From Halichondria panicea (lineage: Eukaryota > Porifera > Demospongiae > Suberitida > Halichondriidae), in NCBI RefSeq assembly GCF_963675165.1, contig NC_087377.1:9751122-9815121 (forward strand): a DNA stretch of 64,000 nucleotides, in the 5' to 3' direction. Made by a program: the position numbers and the translations under genes. How positions within the stretch are numbered: the stretch's first letter is position 1; the number at the start of each line of letters is the position of its first letter. A model generated the notes under the pieces. The model was not told where the DNA came from. It did no database searches and saw only the letters and a program-made list of their open reading frames with translations. This document shows positions 46,219 through 59,100 of this stretch, one piece after another.

Positions 46219-46715
46219 TGACCATCTGTCTACTTATGTTCATGTTTTCATTTCTTATGCTGAAAGCTAACATTCAAGTTTGCTTAGCAGATGTCCATTC
46301 TCTAAACAGCAATGGTAAACAAGTTTCTGTTATTATGTCTGGTCATAATAACATTCATTCTGACATTATACAGCTACCATTACACTAAACATTACACTGT
46401 AGTGTACTGTATAGTAAAGGGCCACACTTGAAATAGCTATGTGTAGCTGGGTATCTAACTTCTGCGCTTTCACAATAGTTATCGTTGTTAATGGACTTGT
46501 TAAATGACTTGCTAATTGTTTATGCAATAATATTGTATAAGCTATTCACTCTATTTCCTATGCACACACACATTCACCACTTAGCTGACCTATGCCGAGA
46601 TTGATCTGAGCAGCAAACGTCCAAAGCCAGGCAGTGGTCGACAGGCACCCCAACAACCCGGAGAATATCCAAAAGAACATCCGGTGGAGTATTCCAGCGT
46701 GGACCATACCTCTCA
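46219..46715. repeat. Direct duplication, copy 2, with exon-like end
   Basis: Same block as 45245-45740. Just beyond its right end the minus strand has an acceptor-like GTTTACAG before CTGAGAGGTATGGTCCACGC, so the MVHAGILHRMFFWIFSGLLG reading could be a real exon here. The rest of such a gene is not visible. Confidence 0.6.
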
Positions 46716-46719
46716 GCTG

Positions 46720-49160
46720 TAAACAAGAGAACATCGATTTAAAAAACGAACAAAAGAGTACTCTATTGCTAGATTATATTTGTAGGTTTGTACTGTACTA
46801 GTTAGCGTTGTAGTAATAAGCACGAGATGCTGAAAATAAATTACGTGTGAACACAGTCATCCCCTAACCCTCCTTTATAACATCTCATCACTAGAATGGG
46901 TGTTTTTGTACCGTCATGCAGAGTAGACACTTTATTTACTGATTTATAACAGTCCTAGCTGTGGGACATTAAAAAATGTTATCGAATGTCAATTTCTGTG
47001 GATCATCTCTGCATGCTGGGTTGAGTTGAAAAGGATAGGCATGATACTATTATATGTTATAGGTAAAGATCATTCAGAGTCAAAAGTCAAATTATTGTAG
47101 CAGATATTAATGGGTAAAGATCAACATTGTTAGGTGCTCCTATTAAATGAGCACCAGCATGCATGCTCTTTTCATGCAAAATCACATCCATAAGTATTAT
47201 AATTATGGTAAGTGTATAACTGTTGGTGTGGTGAGTTGTTCTGTACACATTTATATAATTATACTTGTATGTACATATAATTATCTCTCAATCATGATGC
47301 AACGTTACATGTATACGCTGATACTGGCATGACTCAGGTTGAGGTTCTCCCGCGGCCTGTTGTCGTGATAATGGGATGAAAAGAACAACCTAAAAAAAGC
47401 TAGCCAGATTTCGTCGTGATCATAATGAAAAACAACAAATGTCTATACCTGCTTAGCTAGCGTCAGGCCTCTGCACCCTACCATGCATTGAAGTATTTGA
47501 TTGAGGTGAGTGATTATCAATTGTAATGGATGCTTTGTGTTAATTGTAAATTCAGAGGTGATGATTGAGATATATATGAAGTAAGACAGGTTCCCTGCAT
47601 GTCAGTTAATTTGTTCAACATTTCCCAGAGCCCCTTGTCACTATCTCAATACTTCCCTAATAATTATATATTGACATATATAGGCCTTGGCGGATTATGC
47701 TAGTTATTTAGATACTCCCGAGCATTGAGAATAATGCTTGACTTTGACGAGTAAAACGAGAAGTTAAAAAGCAAAAACTGCCAAAAGTTTTGTTTTATCA
47801 CAGATTGAATATTGTAGAAGACTTGCCTATACAGCTGGCTGCTATGTAATACAATTAGCGAACATAACATATTGACGATGTAACTAATCATACATGCTTA
47901 GTTTTTGTGTATTTCATTCCTGAAATTCTGTTTTATATGCTGTGACTCCGACTCTCAATCAGACTCCTAAAACTCAGTGTAAATTACTTCATGCAGAATC
48001 AATCTAATTATTGAGGGGAATAATTATAAAATAGGTACACAACCAATTCAGCAAGGCCTATCGATGTGCATACCCATCTACTAAACTTTCTTGTAAAGTA
48101 ATCAAAACATTTACAGTGGAATCCATTGCTTACACAGATTCCAAAACACTGAAAAATAAACAATTTTTTTTAGCATTGAATCACTTTAATCATTAATTTT
48201 TTAATCCTACGCTATAAAGGTGTCTCAGGTTAAGAAAATACATGCACCCACGGCAAAAATATAATGTATACCTAGCAAGAACATTATTACTATTATTTAA
48301 ACCCTGGCGCATTAAAAAGAGCTTTATATTATTTTTCTGGCCAGAAATTCTTTTAATTTAAAGCAGACTTGTACAATTCATATAGTCCTGTGTCCCTAAC
48401 TTCCTAATGACCAACAGTTGAATGCATAATTATAGAGTCTTTACAGAAAGACGCTGGCCAGCTGCTCAAGGATCACTGCAAAAGTGAAAGTAAGAGCTTC
48501 TATTGGCTTCTAGTATAAAGTTTTCAATTTTGTGGATTTGCAAATACAGATTGTGGTGAAAATAAAAATAATGACTCACAAGCTGGAAATACCACGTAAA
48601 TTTCCAACCAACTCTTTTCTTGATTGCAATGTACTAATAATTATTCTACCAATTTTGAGCATTATGGACGTGGCCTAACTTTAGTCGTCCTCACTTAATG
48701 ATGATTGCAACGTAGTGCGCAGTGTACTAATTGCAATTAAGCACTTGTATGAGCTAAAAGTTAATACTTACACCCCACCCAGCAAGTATATTTATCACTG
48801 AATGATGAGTGGACTCATTAAATGCAAATGCGTTGTACAGAATCAGCCTAACTCATAGCTCACAATCATGTACATATATCTAACCAACCTTTGCAGTCTG
48901 TGAACTCTCAGTATTCCGGCCGGGCCTTAACTTGTCTCTTTGTTATGATGTGCAAATCACAATTTTTGTTAATTGGTTGCGGCCCCAATTTTATATACAT
49001 AATACTACCGGAAGTGAATTATGGCTGTGGTTACCAAATTATACCACAAAACTAGCCTCGATAATTTTGGTGGGAAGATTATATGCATGGTTGCATTAGC
49101 AGCCAGGTTTGTGTATTGATTGATAAGATGAATTATTGTGTCTTATAACAAGCACTATAA
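46720..49160. other. Intergenic, no feature recognised
   Basis: AT-rich DNA with many TATAATTAT motifs. No open frame of conviction, no repeat shared with the rest of the window. Confidence 0.5.
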
Positions 49161-49164
49161 TTAT

Positions 49165-49195
49165 GCCTCGGTTTGCGCATGCGCAAGTGAGGTAC

Positions 49196-49261
<66 letters not shown>

Positions 49262-49420
49262 CTAGCTGCTACAGCTGCACACTATTAATGGAGTTCGGGG
49301 AAGAGCTTCTATAGGCCAATTTTGTGAATTTACAAAAATAAAACTTTGTTCTCGAGCTTTAGTTACTCTGAAGGCCATTGCTGTCTTTTTAGACTTGTGT
49401 GTGGCAAAATCTGTTGCCTA
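49165..49420. repeat. Dispersed repeat with GT tract, partner of 58105-58335
   Basis: TGCCTCGGTTTGCGCATGCG and then a GT microsatellite (49197-49258), 'ctgctacagctgc', 'aatggag' and 'gagcttctat' line up with 58105-58335. The GT tract is far shorter at 58148-58160. A SINE-like or MITE-like family; no tRNA-type A and B boxes were recognised. Confidence 0.55.
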
Positions 49421-49789
49421 GTAGGTAGCGCTGCACTAGCTATTAGTAGCTGCAAGAGTGAGACAAGAGGCTGAAAGGAGCTGCACTGTGCAGCAGCCAT
49501 TATAATTATGGACTTTGAACTTTTTGCATCCTCTTTAGCAACTAGAATGAATAATAGTTACTCTGCATACGTATAGTATACCTAATAATTGGAACGTATA
49601 CTGCTTATGCACGCTAGCATTGTACCCTAGCTGTCTGTTGATAGTGAATATTTAATATGTAAAGATGCATAGTTCTTATAATTATGTCATTAAAATAATG
49701 GTATCATAAGTAATGGTATCATAAGTAGACTGACTACTTACAATGTATATATAATATAATAAATGTATATTATAATTATATAAAATAAA

Positions 49790-51210
49790 CATGGAATTGA
49801 AGATGAAATAATTTTATCTCTCAATGAGAGAAAGGGTTGCACAGAAGGCACATGTGGCCTATAAAATTGTACTCCCCAACAAATAAGACAAAAACAAGAA
49901 CAAAAAATAAAAAGAACAGAAACAAAAAATACTAACCACAACAATAATAAGACAAACATAAACAAATACAGTGAACAGTAATTAAAAAGAAAAATTCTTA
50001 ACATGGTACTTAAAACTAGTATATGAGGCAATACATTGTATATTATAATTATGGTAAGGAATTCCACAAGAAAATGGTGAATTAACAAAAAATATTGTAT
50101 GTAGAACCTATAGACAATCTAAGTTATTTAGTATCAATTGTATACCTGACAGCATAATTATTAGCATATTATGTCTATCTTTTACGGACTGCCACTTTAG
50201 TTCATCAAGACATTTACATGTACAACTTAGACCATTGATACGTATTTTTATTCCATTTTACAGCAATCCATCTTGAGGCTCTTTTCTGCACATTTTCTAG
50301 TGCATTAACTACAGTAGACTCTCGCTATTCCGGCTCCCTGAAGTACGGCCACCTCGATATATCGGCTATTTGGCTTGGCATGGAATGCTAGCTATATGTT
50401 TACTGCACAAAACTCACCCTGAAGTACGGCCACTCGCTATTCCGTTAACCGGCCGGCCAGTGCTGGCTGTCCCAAACAAGGTTTTCAATGTAATTTTATA
50501 CGTATATTACGGCCGGATATGACGTTTTGGGTGTGGTTTAGCGAATAAAATTGGATTACACTTCACTTAAATAGAGAACAGAATGATTCATTATCCTACA
50601 TTATCCTCGAGACAAGAACCGCAAAACTAGTCATTAGATTTGAGGTAAGGTCGTTTTTAAGCCGCGGCTATTTCCTGAGCTGAAGCCACCTCGCTATTCC
50701 GGCCAAGCTGCATGGTCCCAAAGGTGACCGGATTAACAAGAGTCTACTGTAGCCAAAACATAATTATTGGTTTGCGCTTGTTAGTGAAGTCCATTGTCTT
50801 GCATTTGCTAGTATTCAGGCTTAATTGCCAGTCTTGTGTCCAACGATGTAGGGTGTGTATGTCATTTTGTATATAGCACCACACAGTCTGATCTAGCTTT
50901 CTTCCACTTTGTTGTTAGTCATCAGCGAATAGTCTTATGCTTGACTTTACATTTGTTCCAATGTCATTGACATAATATTATAGAATAAATAGCAACGGCC
51001 CAGAATCGACCTTTGGGGTACTCTTGGCAAGACATGTTCCCAGTTTAAGGCTTCACCATCTATAGAACCACTCGTTTCTGTCGGTCAGACACACATCCCT
51101 TAATCCAATTTAGCACATTTCCTCTGATCCCTAGGTTCTCAATTTTGAGTAGAAGTCCTTGACGAGGGACACTATCAAAGGCCTTCTAAAAACACTGTGA
51201 GTGGATAGAC
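49790..51210 (-). mobile_element. LINE reverse transcriptase remnant, split by a MITE
   Basis: Minus-strand pieces read KAFDSVPRQGLLLKIENLGI, GNVLNWI, ILGPLLFILYINDIG and a decayed FADD region (51200 to about 50930), then LSLNTSKCKTMDF. Beyond a MITE come ALENVQKRASRWIAVKW and LDELKWQSVKDRH (50310-50180). This is the palm and C-terminal end of a CR1/L2/Jockey-type non-LTR reverse transcriptase. Frames shift several times and stops are present. The 5' part is missing. The AT-rich tail ends near 49790. Confidence 0.75.
50312..50749. mobile_element. Pogo/Tigger-like MITE inside the LINE, TA TSD
   Basis: CAGTAGACTCTCGCTATTCC at the left, inverse GAGTCTACTG at the right, TA on both sides, 438 bp. 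The subterminal text 'ggccaagctgcatggtccc' recurs at 87-172. CAGTAGA-type ends with CCGG are typical of pogo-like elements. Confidence 0.82.
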
Positions 51211-51539
51211 CTTCATTTATGGTTTTTGCCCAATCGCTCACTTTTTTTGCCCAATCGTTTACTGCTATGAGGAGTTGCGTTTGGTATGAGTTATAAACGA
51301 ATAAGAATCCAAGTTTATCTCACTCGACCATAGTCCTTATAGGCCTGGTTGGATTGCAACTTTGTAGAGTACTTCAAAGGACGGACCACCTATGTTAATT
51401 TGTTGGTAGCTAGGCTTTGTATATACGTAGATGTACTTGGCCCAAATATCACTAATTGGCGTTTCTTTCAAGGATACATCTCAATGCTGTAAGCTCGTCT
51501 TGTAATAAGTCACACGCATGGAATGCAATAAATAATTAT

Positions 51540-51690
51540 TACCCGAGGCGCGTGGGTTGTTTGTCTGTTTGTAATTTCTGAGTCTGCTTACCTGGATGCC
51601 ATAGCACTGCGTTTTCACTATAGCCTTCACACAACAAGTTATTAATGGAAGATTTCGGTATAAAAGCGAGCAAAAGCTAAGAAAAACTTG
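51540..51690. repeat. Inverted copy of the 33130-33410 repeat
   Basis: It shares 'acccacgcgcctcggg', 'tacctggatgcca', 'agcactgcgtt' and 'caacaagttatta' in inverse orientation with 33185-33410. Confidence 0.55.
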
Positions 51691-51992
51691 CATGTTGACC
51701 AGCTCTACACGCGACCCTTTTTCGAGGTAGATCTACATAATATATATGCAACTGACTCTAAATTAGTAGTTTGTTGCTTCTATCTGAACACTCTTCCGGT
51801 TTTTATAGATCTATTTATTCATGTCAACATGCAGCCGAGGGTTAGCACTTTAAGTGCTCTAGATTCTAGTCTTAAAACATGTGCCTTCTGTGAACAAAAA
51901 TAACTATAGCCAATCTAAGACGTTAAGTACAACATACACATACAACTGACACACGAGAATTATTTTACTCAGCTAGTGTTATGTTACTAATA

Positions 51993-52268
51993 CAGTAGAA
52001 CCTCGATTATCCGGACACCAGAAGCAGGCCGGATAAGTGAATATGCCGGATAATCAAATAGATAAACTACGCCTTGATCCACCCACTTTATTGATAAACA
52101 GCAGTGCCACATGGTTGTCTGCGAATGCGCAGAAGATAAGTAGGCATGTCTCCATGGTAACAGCTGCAACGCGCATGCGCGTTTGAGGGACACGCCCAGT
52201 TTCTGATCTGATAACAAGAAAACTGCCAAGCCGGATAATCGAGGTTCCGGATAATGGAGGTTCTACTG
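51993..52268. mobile_element. Pogo/Tigger-like MITE, TA TSD
   Basis: CAGTAGAACCTCGATTATCC to the inverse GGTTCTACTG, TA on both sides, 276 bp. Both ends hold additional CCGGATAA boxes (52029, 52042, 52232, 52247), likely transposase sites. The ends are classic pogo/Tigger type. Confidence 0.88.
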
Positions 52269-52481
52269 TATTTCCTTCAGCCACTTTTTTGCGTCATATG
52301 CAAAACTTTATGACACAAAAATATAATATTTACCAAAAGATGCCTACTTAATTACTCACTTATTCTTTAGATATACTAACAATATTCCAGCCTTGAATTA
52401 AGTAATTTTTCACATGTCCATAAATGTTTTATATCACGACAACCCTTTACCAAATGATGCATCAAACGGACTGTATGATTT

Positions 52482-52847
52482 TTATTGCACCTTTGTTACC
52501 TTGACAACGTGATATATTCTTGCCTTATTCTCATCCATTCCTATTTTGCTCAAAATTATGCCAAGGCATATACGGACAGCCTGTAACCCAGCGGGGACGT
52601 CACCACTGAAGTTAAGAGAGCAACTCCTCAGTGACAAATCCCCCTTTAACCCGAGAGGGGGGTGGGGATTTGTATTGATAGGTGCATTAGTGCCATTAAA
52701 TCCCTCAAGTTTATTTTGAATTTGGCTCATCATATCTACCGGATACTCCTTTGCAATTATCTCGCGGCTAAATGTAATCGAGATACCGCTAACCCTAATG
52801 CTATTTATGCAAGCGCGAACCTTCTCGTATAAGTTTGTATCACACAA
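52482..52847 (-). CDS. Hypothetical exon, 121 residues
   Basis: An open minus-strand frame, MCDTNLYEKVRACINSIRVS to VVKVTKVQ and a stop at 52482. Composition is protein-like, and an acceptor-like CCAATAG lies just upstream at about 52853. It sits 340 bp beyond the stop of the EGF/Ig gene on the same strand, so it could be an alternative last exon or the end of another gene. No domain recognised. Confidence 0.35.
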   Translation of the reverse strand: MCDTNLYEKVRACINSIRVSGISITFSREIIAKEYPVDMMSQIQNKLEGFNGTNAPINTNPHPPLGLKGDLSLRSCSLNFSGDVPAGLQAVRICLGIILSKIGMDENKARIYHVVKVTKVQ

Positions 52848-53190
52848 TTCTATTGGCTTTTATTCGAGGCCTGAAATCAATCACGGGGTTTTATCGAGGA
52901 AATCGTATAATTATTATATAAATCACATGATGTTTTCATAGCCTTAAAACTGGCCGAAAGGCATAACTTTATGTTTGCATATAATTTCTAGCACTACGGT
53001 AAGCAAAAATTCTGCTGTGATAACTTTAGATGCAAACAACAGACTCGGAAAGATCATTACAATAACGGACAATAATTAATGAATACCACAAGTTGAAAGA
53101 CGTAGATAAAACCACATAGGCATAATAATTCATCTAAAGTGTCCAAGTTCAAAGTTAACATACCAGTGTAATTATAGTTGTGCATTGCAT

Positions 53191-56100
53191 TCATAGGCTA
53201 CATTGTGAAGAATCAAAATGAGTATACGCAAACTCAACTCCGAACTGTTCCCCCACAATATAGTCTCTGTATTGTCCCTGGATAACTGGATCATTTGGTG
53301 ATTCAATCTCAAATATCCCTCCACCCTGTCGATTACCCCCGTACAAACAGTACTCCTTCCCTCGTCTGTCCCACGTTGGAGAGTGCAGGAAGGTCACAAA
53401 ACGACGAGGGGGTGTGTTCGGATAGTTGACAGCCAGGATGTAGGTATCGTCTCGTGTGCTGCCGTCAGAGAGAGAGCCCAAGTAGCGCTCGATGGTAATC
53501 GGAACATTCCAAAACTGACCTGTAGCAAATAAGTGCATGATGTAAACACTGTAGTACACTTCCTGTAATCATAACCATGTTCTACCTTATAAGGTTACTA
53601 TTATAGACGAATTTTATTGTTTTCAGATTTTTCTGTTAGGTACTAATTTTGGCAGATAATTATTGTTTCATGTGTTTTATTATTAGCGCAGACATAATTA
53701 AAAATTCGATTACACGTTTATAATACAGTATAGCGCGAAATTTTCGAGGCACTTATATTTTGTGGAATGGCCTCTAAAAGCATTTCTTTGCACAATGCTC
53801 GTGGAAGGACTGCTTACCAGAAGCCACGCCTTTAATCTTTGCACTTAGCAGATAATTCTAACAATTTTCGTGTAGGATTGCTAACCCATAAAATCGAATC
53901 AGCAAACATTAAGCCCCTTGAAAATGTCGCACTACCGTATAGCAGGTAATTTTCGTGGGGTAAAAAATTCGTTCAACTCGAGAAACGGTGGTTTTCGTGA
54001 GTAAAAATTTCTTTTAGTCTCGTTGCCTGAACTGCATTCCTACGTTCCGATAAGCCACGCCTACGTTAAAATTTTGTGGAGGTCAGCTTGCCCACAAAAA
54101 TATTACCCACGAAAATAACGAATATTTTATCCCACGAAAATTACTCGCTATACGGTATACGGTAGTAACATTAAGGGACATACCCGGAGTCAGGACGGTG
54201 TCCTTTAAGGTGACATAATTATTTTCGCGAGTATTAATTTCTTCTATTTCTGCTGAGAGTAAAATCGAAAAAATTTGTACTCGAAGATTATTAGAAATTG
54301 CAATGAATCTCATTAAACCACTTGCGAGTAAATAGAAACGTTATGATTTCACAACTTGAAAGAATTAGCAGAATTTATAAACCAGCAAAATGAGTGAAAT
54401 AGCAAACAAAATCTACCTATGAAAATATGTCACCCTAAGGTAAATTGTGTGCCACATGTTGTTCTCTGTCATTGTGAATATCATGACAAAAGCCATAAAA
54501 TGGACCCCCAAATTGACAGGGTGTATAAAGCAGCAAAGGCCACCTCTGTAAATGGCCGAAATTTTGATCCTCAATGGGGCTACGTTGTATAACTGATTGA
54601 GTGTACACAATGGCACTGCATCATTATGAAATTAATGTTTAGCTTAACATAATTTTATGAGAGTATAAGGTATTTAGCCATCACTTACCCAGCAGACCAT
54701 GAGCCGATTCGCGAATATTAAGTCCACGAGCAATCACAAAGTGAATCATACTAACATTGACCACAATATCGGGCTCTCCCAGTTCAGGGTAACCCCTCAA
54801 CTCTGTCTGCTCACAAAACACCCACATCACCAAATCAAGGTCTTGACAATTAGGGGCAGAGATTCGAACACGATTCCGATACATTCTCACAGATATTCCA
54901 GCACTTGTGTAAGTCTCATCAAGCACAGATCCATCGATTGATGCTTGACAGTTTCCAACACGGACTAAAATGTTTCGATAAATCCCGTCAAGTCCGGCTG
55001 CTCGAACCGTTATCTCATCAATGATATTGGAACTGAGTTGTGGATTTGCTCGCTGGTAATGTGCATTCACACTAATACAGGAGTCGGACACGAGGTTAAA
55101 GTATTCGTCTGCTTGACCATAGATTTCAAAGCAAAGGTTGATAATTTTATTTTCTCCGAGATTGATATTGTTCTGTAGTGCACTGGTGTTGGTGAGGTAG
55201 AGTGGTACGGTCATCAGTGGATCTCCAATTACAGAGTCATTTACTCGACGAATATTTAAAACTGCATGAGGGAGAAGAAACATAAATCAACCTGTAACTG
55301 AGAGTATGAACAGTGACCAGCCTAAGACAACTGATTATATCAAGTGCCCGCCCTTGTCACAAGGCCGATTATTTTCTAGCTATAATTTAACGCTAGCAGG
55401 AGTGTATTAAGACATAGATAAACAGTAGGAGGGATTGGAAACAAAAATGTTTGCGTGAAACACTCCGCGGTATAGGGTGTGGCTAAAACTACAAAGGATT
55501 ATTTTTATAGTCAGCATGCTCATTACCTGAGTGTCTTGACTGCTCTACAATGTGCTGTGCATAGAAACAGTGAAAAAGTTAATGTTGATTTTTCAAGTAA
55601 AGAGAATCTAGCTATAAAAAGTCGACTAAGCCACTCAGCCACTATCACTAAACAAATAAATGCTGTAAAAGAAGGGATAGCCCTTACTAGTCGTGGGAGA
55701 TCAAGGCCCGTGGTGTGTCTAAAAGTATACTAAAAGTGTGCTAAAGCAGTTTGAAGGACTATTCTGCAAACGTTTATGAACAGTACAGCCATATAATATC
55801 CTGTACTGTAATACACTGATGTCCACACACACACACACACACGCCCACACATACACACGCCCATGGCTTAATGAATTGTGCGCTTTGTTTACACGCCTTT
55901 GTTAATCAAAAATGTGGAAAATGCAAGACAGTAATGAAGCATGCCCTAAGTATTGTTTTAAATACAGGTACAAGTAAATTAGAGTGTCCTGTATAATTAA
56001 TTATTGAAGATGCATGTACTGCATTCAATTTAAGCTTGAGTATACACCCCCACTACATTTTCACAGCTAAAAACGTCAGACATGGGAAGCACTCACCAAA

Positions 56101-59100
56101 AACACTGAAGTACGCAGGAGAACTCCGCTGAAATTTGACTCCAGAAACAAAATTTCCCTGTTCTATTCGACAAACCATACGATAGTTATCAGTTAGATCT
56201 GACGCCAGAATCACCGTTGTAGACTCATTGAACTGATCAATGTTTGTGAAGATTCCTATAGCCCGAAAATCTGCAATTCTTCTATCTCCTCTGACTTGAA
56301 TGTCGTTGAATTCCCACACAATTTTCCCGTTTCCACGGCAAACAACACTCACGTTGAAGCCTTTGGGCGCGCTAATGTTTTGAGGGGCCTCATATAATAA
56401 TATTATATCAAAAACCTCTGTAGTGGAGAGTTGCTAGCGGTCAGTAAACAGTGAGTAAGTTGTAGAGTCTATACCTGCCGTATTTATATACATGCATGCA
56501 CAATAGCATACAAAAGTTGTGTTATTTATATTCTTAGACTACATTACATCATCTGTAATTGATCTGATTGGCTAAAAACAGTAGATTACATGAAAGCATA
56601 ATCTACAGGAAGGTAGTTATTCTACAGGAAATGGGCGCATATTCTACAGGAAGTGGACACATATTCTACAGGAAATGGACGTATATTCTACAGGAAGTGA
56701 CAAATAATTTGCAGGAAGTTCTCAAAAGTTGGAATGAAATTTTTAGTGAAAGTGACAAGAAGATGACAAAAACATTATAAAAAACACAGAATGCAATAGT
56801 TTTTTCAGTCAATATCCATTCTTTCCATGTCCACTGTTGCTTTGTATTGCTTTTTCCAATTGGGCATGGGCAGGGGGGCCAGGAAGCATCAAAAACACTT
56901 TAGTAGTCGCTTGACACTTTCTATTGAGGTTCCATGCCGGTCCAGTCTGCTCTATACCCCCTCCACTCCACCACAGTGCTTCATTCTTCTTCTTGTAGTG
57001 TTGCAGAGTCAGTTCTAGCATAGTTCTATGTTCTTTTTACGTGTCTGTTCTTTCCAGTATCTTCAGGAAGCGTTTCACAAGCTTTACTAAGTTTTACTGT
57101 AGTTTTTCGTTGTTTTGAAGCCGTCTTCTTGTCTTTTTCTGTCAACTGGTGTCTCTCACAGCTCCAGCTTGTCCAGCTCGCACAAATTCAATTTCTGTTG
57201 CTACGCACCAAACCTGGCTTTTTATAACCACGCCTTGCGCATGCGCAATGAAGTCCAAGTTAGATAGACCACACCCACTCGTAGAATATGTGTCTTAGTA
57301 ACCGCCTTGGTTACGGTTAGATTCCCTCGGCTTTACGCCTCGGGCTAACCGCAACCGCGGAGGTTACATAGACGCATATTCTACTCTTAGGTGTAGTCTA
57401 TCCTATACATAGAGCTAGAGTTGAAGTGTACGTGTACATGTAGATATAAATGCATAATGAGAAAGTGCCATGCAAACAATTAAACGAGCATGCTGACTAT
57501 AAAAGGGCGTGCCGTGGGCAGCTCCGACCGGAAGCAACCAAAAAATGACAAAATGGCAACAATGAATATTCTTGAGTCTTGCAAAAAGACGCCCTTGACA
57601 GTTATAATGCACATTCTTTACATTTTTACATTCTTCTTTTGATACGCCTTCTTCCGCTCTCTCACGAGATAGTAGACACAACAAAAATGGCTGTCAAAAG
57701 TTTATTTCAAGAAGCATGAAGAAGTCTGTTCTCAACCTCCTACTGGGGGTTCCACAGGAGCTAAAGTTCGAGACTGAAGATACCAAGCAAGTCTTTGTAG
57801 GTTTAATTGACAGTGCTAAGCGTTGTCTTGCTGCCAGACATTCATTGGCCCAGCATGAGGATCTGACAAACTGATGCTGATGTGGACATAAATAACTCAA
57901 GTAAGTAGTCCATAGGTCTATAGTAAAGTTAGTAGTCTAGTATAAAGTAATGTGACTTCATCAACCTGCGAACGCTTTTTCGCTTTTTAACATTTGCATT
58001 TCATTTTACGGATAAAGTAGTACGAACAGGAGAGTTGAAAGTCTGTAGGGAAGGACCTTTGTATAATATCTATTTGCAGTTTGTTCGTTCATATATACAG
58101 TCATTATGCCTCAGTTGGGCATGCGCAAGATATACGGTAGTGTATCTGTGTGTGTGTAGATCGACTGTTACAGCTGCTCAATGATAATGAAGAGTTTCTG
58201 TATAATTATTGTAGGCTGCTAATCATAATTATTAATTTTCTTGAATTGCAATTAGTTGGGTTTGCAAAATAATGCTTATAATTATGTTTGCTTACTTTGA
58301 AAGCTAGTACAACTTGTGTGTAGCAAAATAGGGGAACAACGAGAGAATAAAGTAAAATAAAAAGAATTAAGCATTATCCGCCAGGGCCGATGAATCCATC
58401 TAAAATGTAAATTATATGTACAGTCATTAATAATGGTACTGCATGTAGCTTCATTGCCTACACCGAGGCATCATCACCCTTTCAGTAACATTCATTTTTT
58501 TCTCAGGTCACGTTGAAGACGCTTTGAAGGACTGCGACTGCCTTTGCTTGTTGACAGTCTCCCTGGGTACACCATCAACCTATGTAGAAAATGTAAGTAT
58601 TACTTCTCAGTGTATCTAGCAATTATCCTAATATATCCCTAGCTCTTTGCTGGGGAGAGGAGAGCCTCACTGTCTGGTGGCATGCACTCCACTTGCCCTA
58701 TTAAAATGGTAGTAAAGAATTTGTTTGATATAGATGTACTGATATTCATATAAATTCTTTTTCAGAATCGAACTTTCGATGAATTTCCACAATGGCATAT
58801 TTTCAATGCCGTCTATTATGCAAGAAAGCAAGCTTCCTAACTCTTCCACAACGTTCCCTGGACTGTAGCTGACCTGGAGCTGAAAAGATTCCTTTATTGT
58901 GCATAGCCTTTTGCTGTATCTATTCATAAAGTATTTTGTCAGCCATTATGATAATCATTTATTTTTTTGTTTTTTTGTTTCTGCTTCTGGTAAAAAAGAA
59001 AAACTACCAAGAATGTATTTCCTTTCCCTTTGTGTATATTTTTGAGTGTTCACAGTGTGTAGCGAATGGGTTCTGAGCGCTTTTGCGCAAGAGAAAAAAA

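Noticed and set aside
45245-46715. The two direct repeats as a pair of LTRs
   Set aside because: They lie only 480 bp apart, contain no primer-binding or polypurine signals I can see, and hold a signal-peptide-like reading; the neighbouring Gypsy fossil is outside them.
49738-50088. A 116-residue hydrophobic minus-strand open frame
   Set aside because: It lies in the decayed 3' end of a LINE; the hydrophobic look comes from AT-rich DNA.
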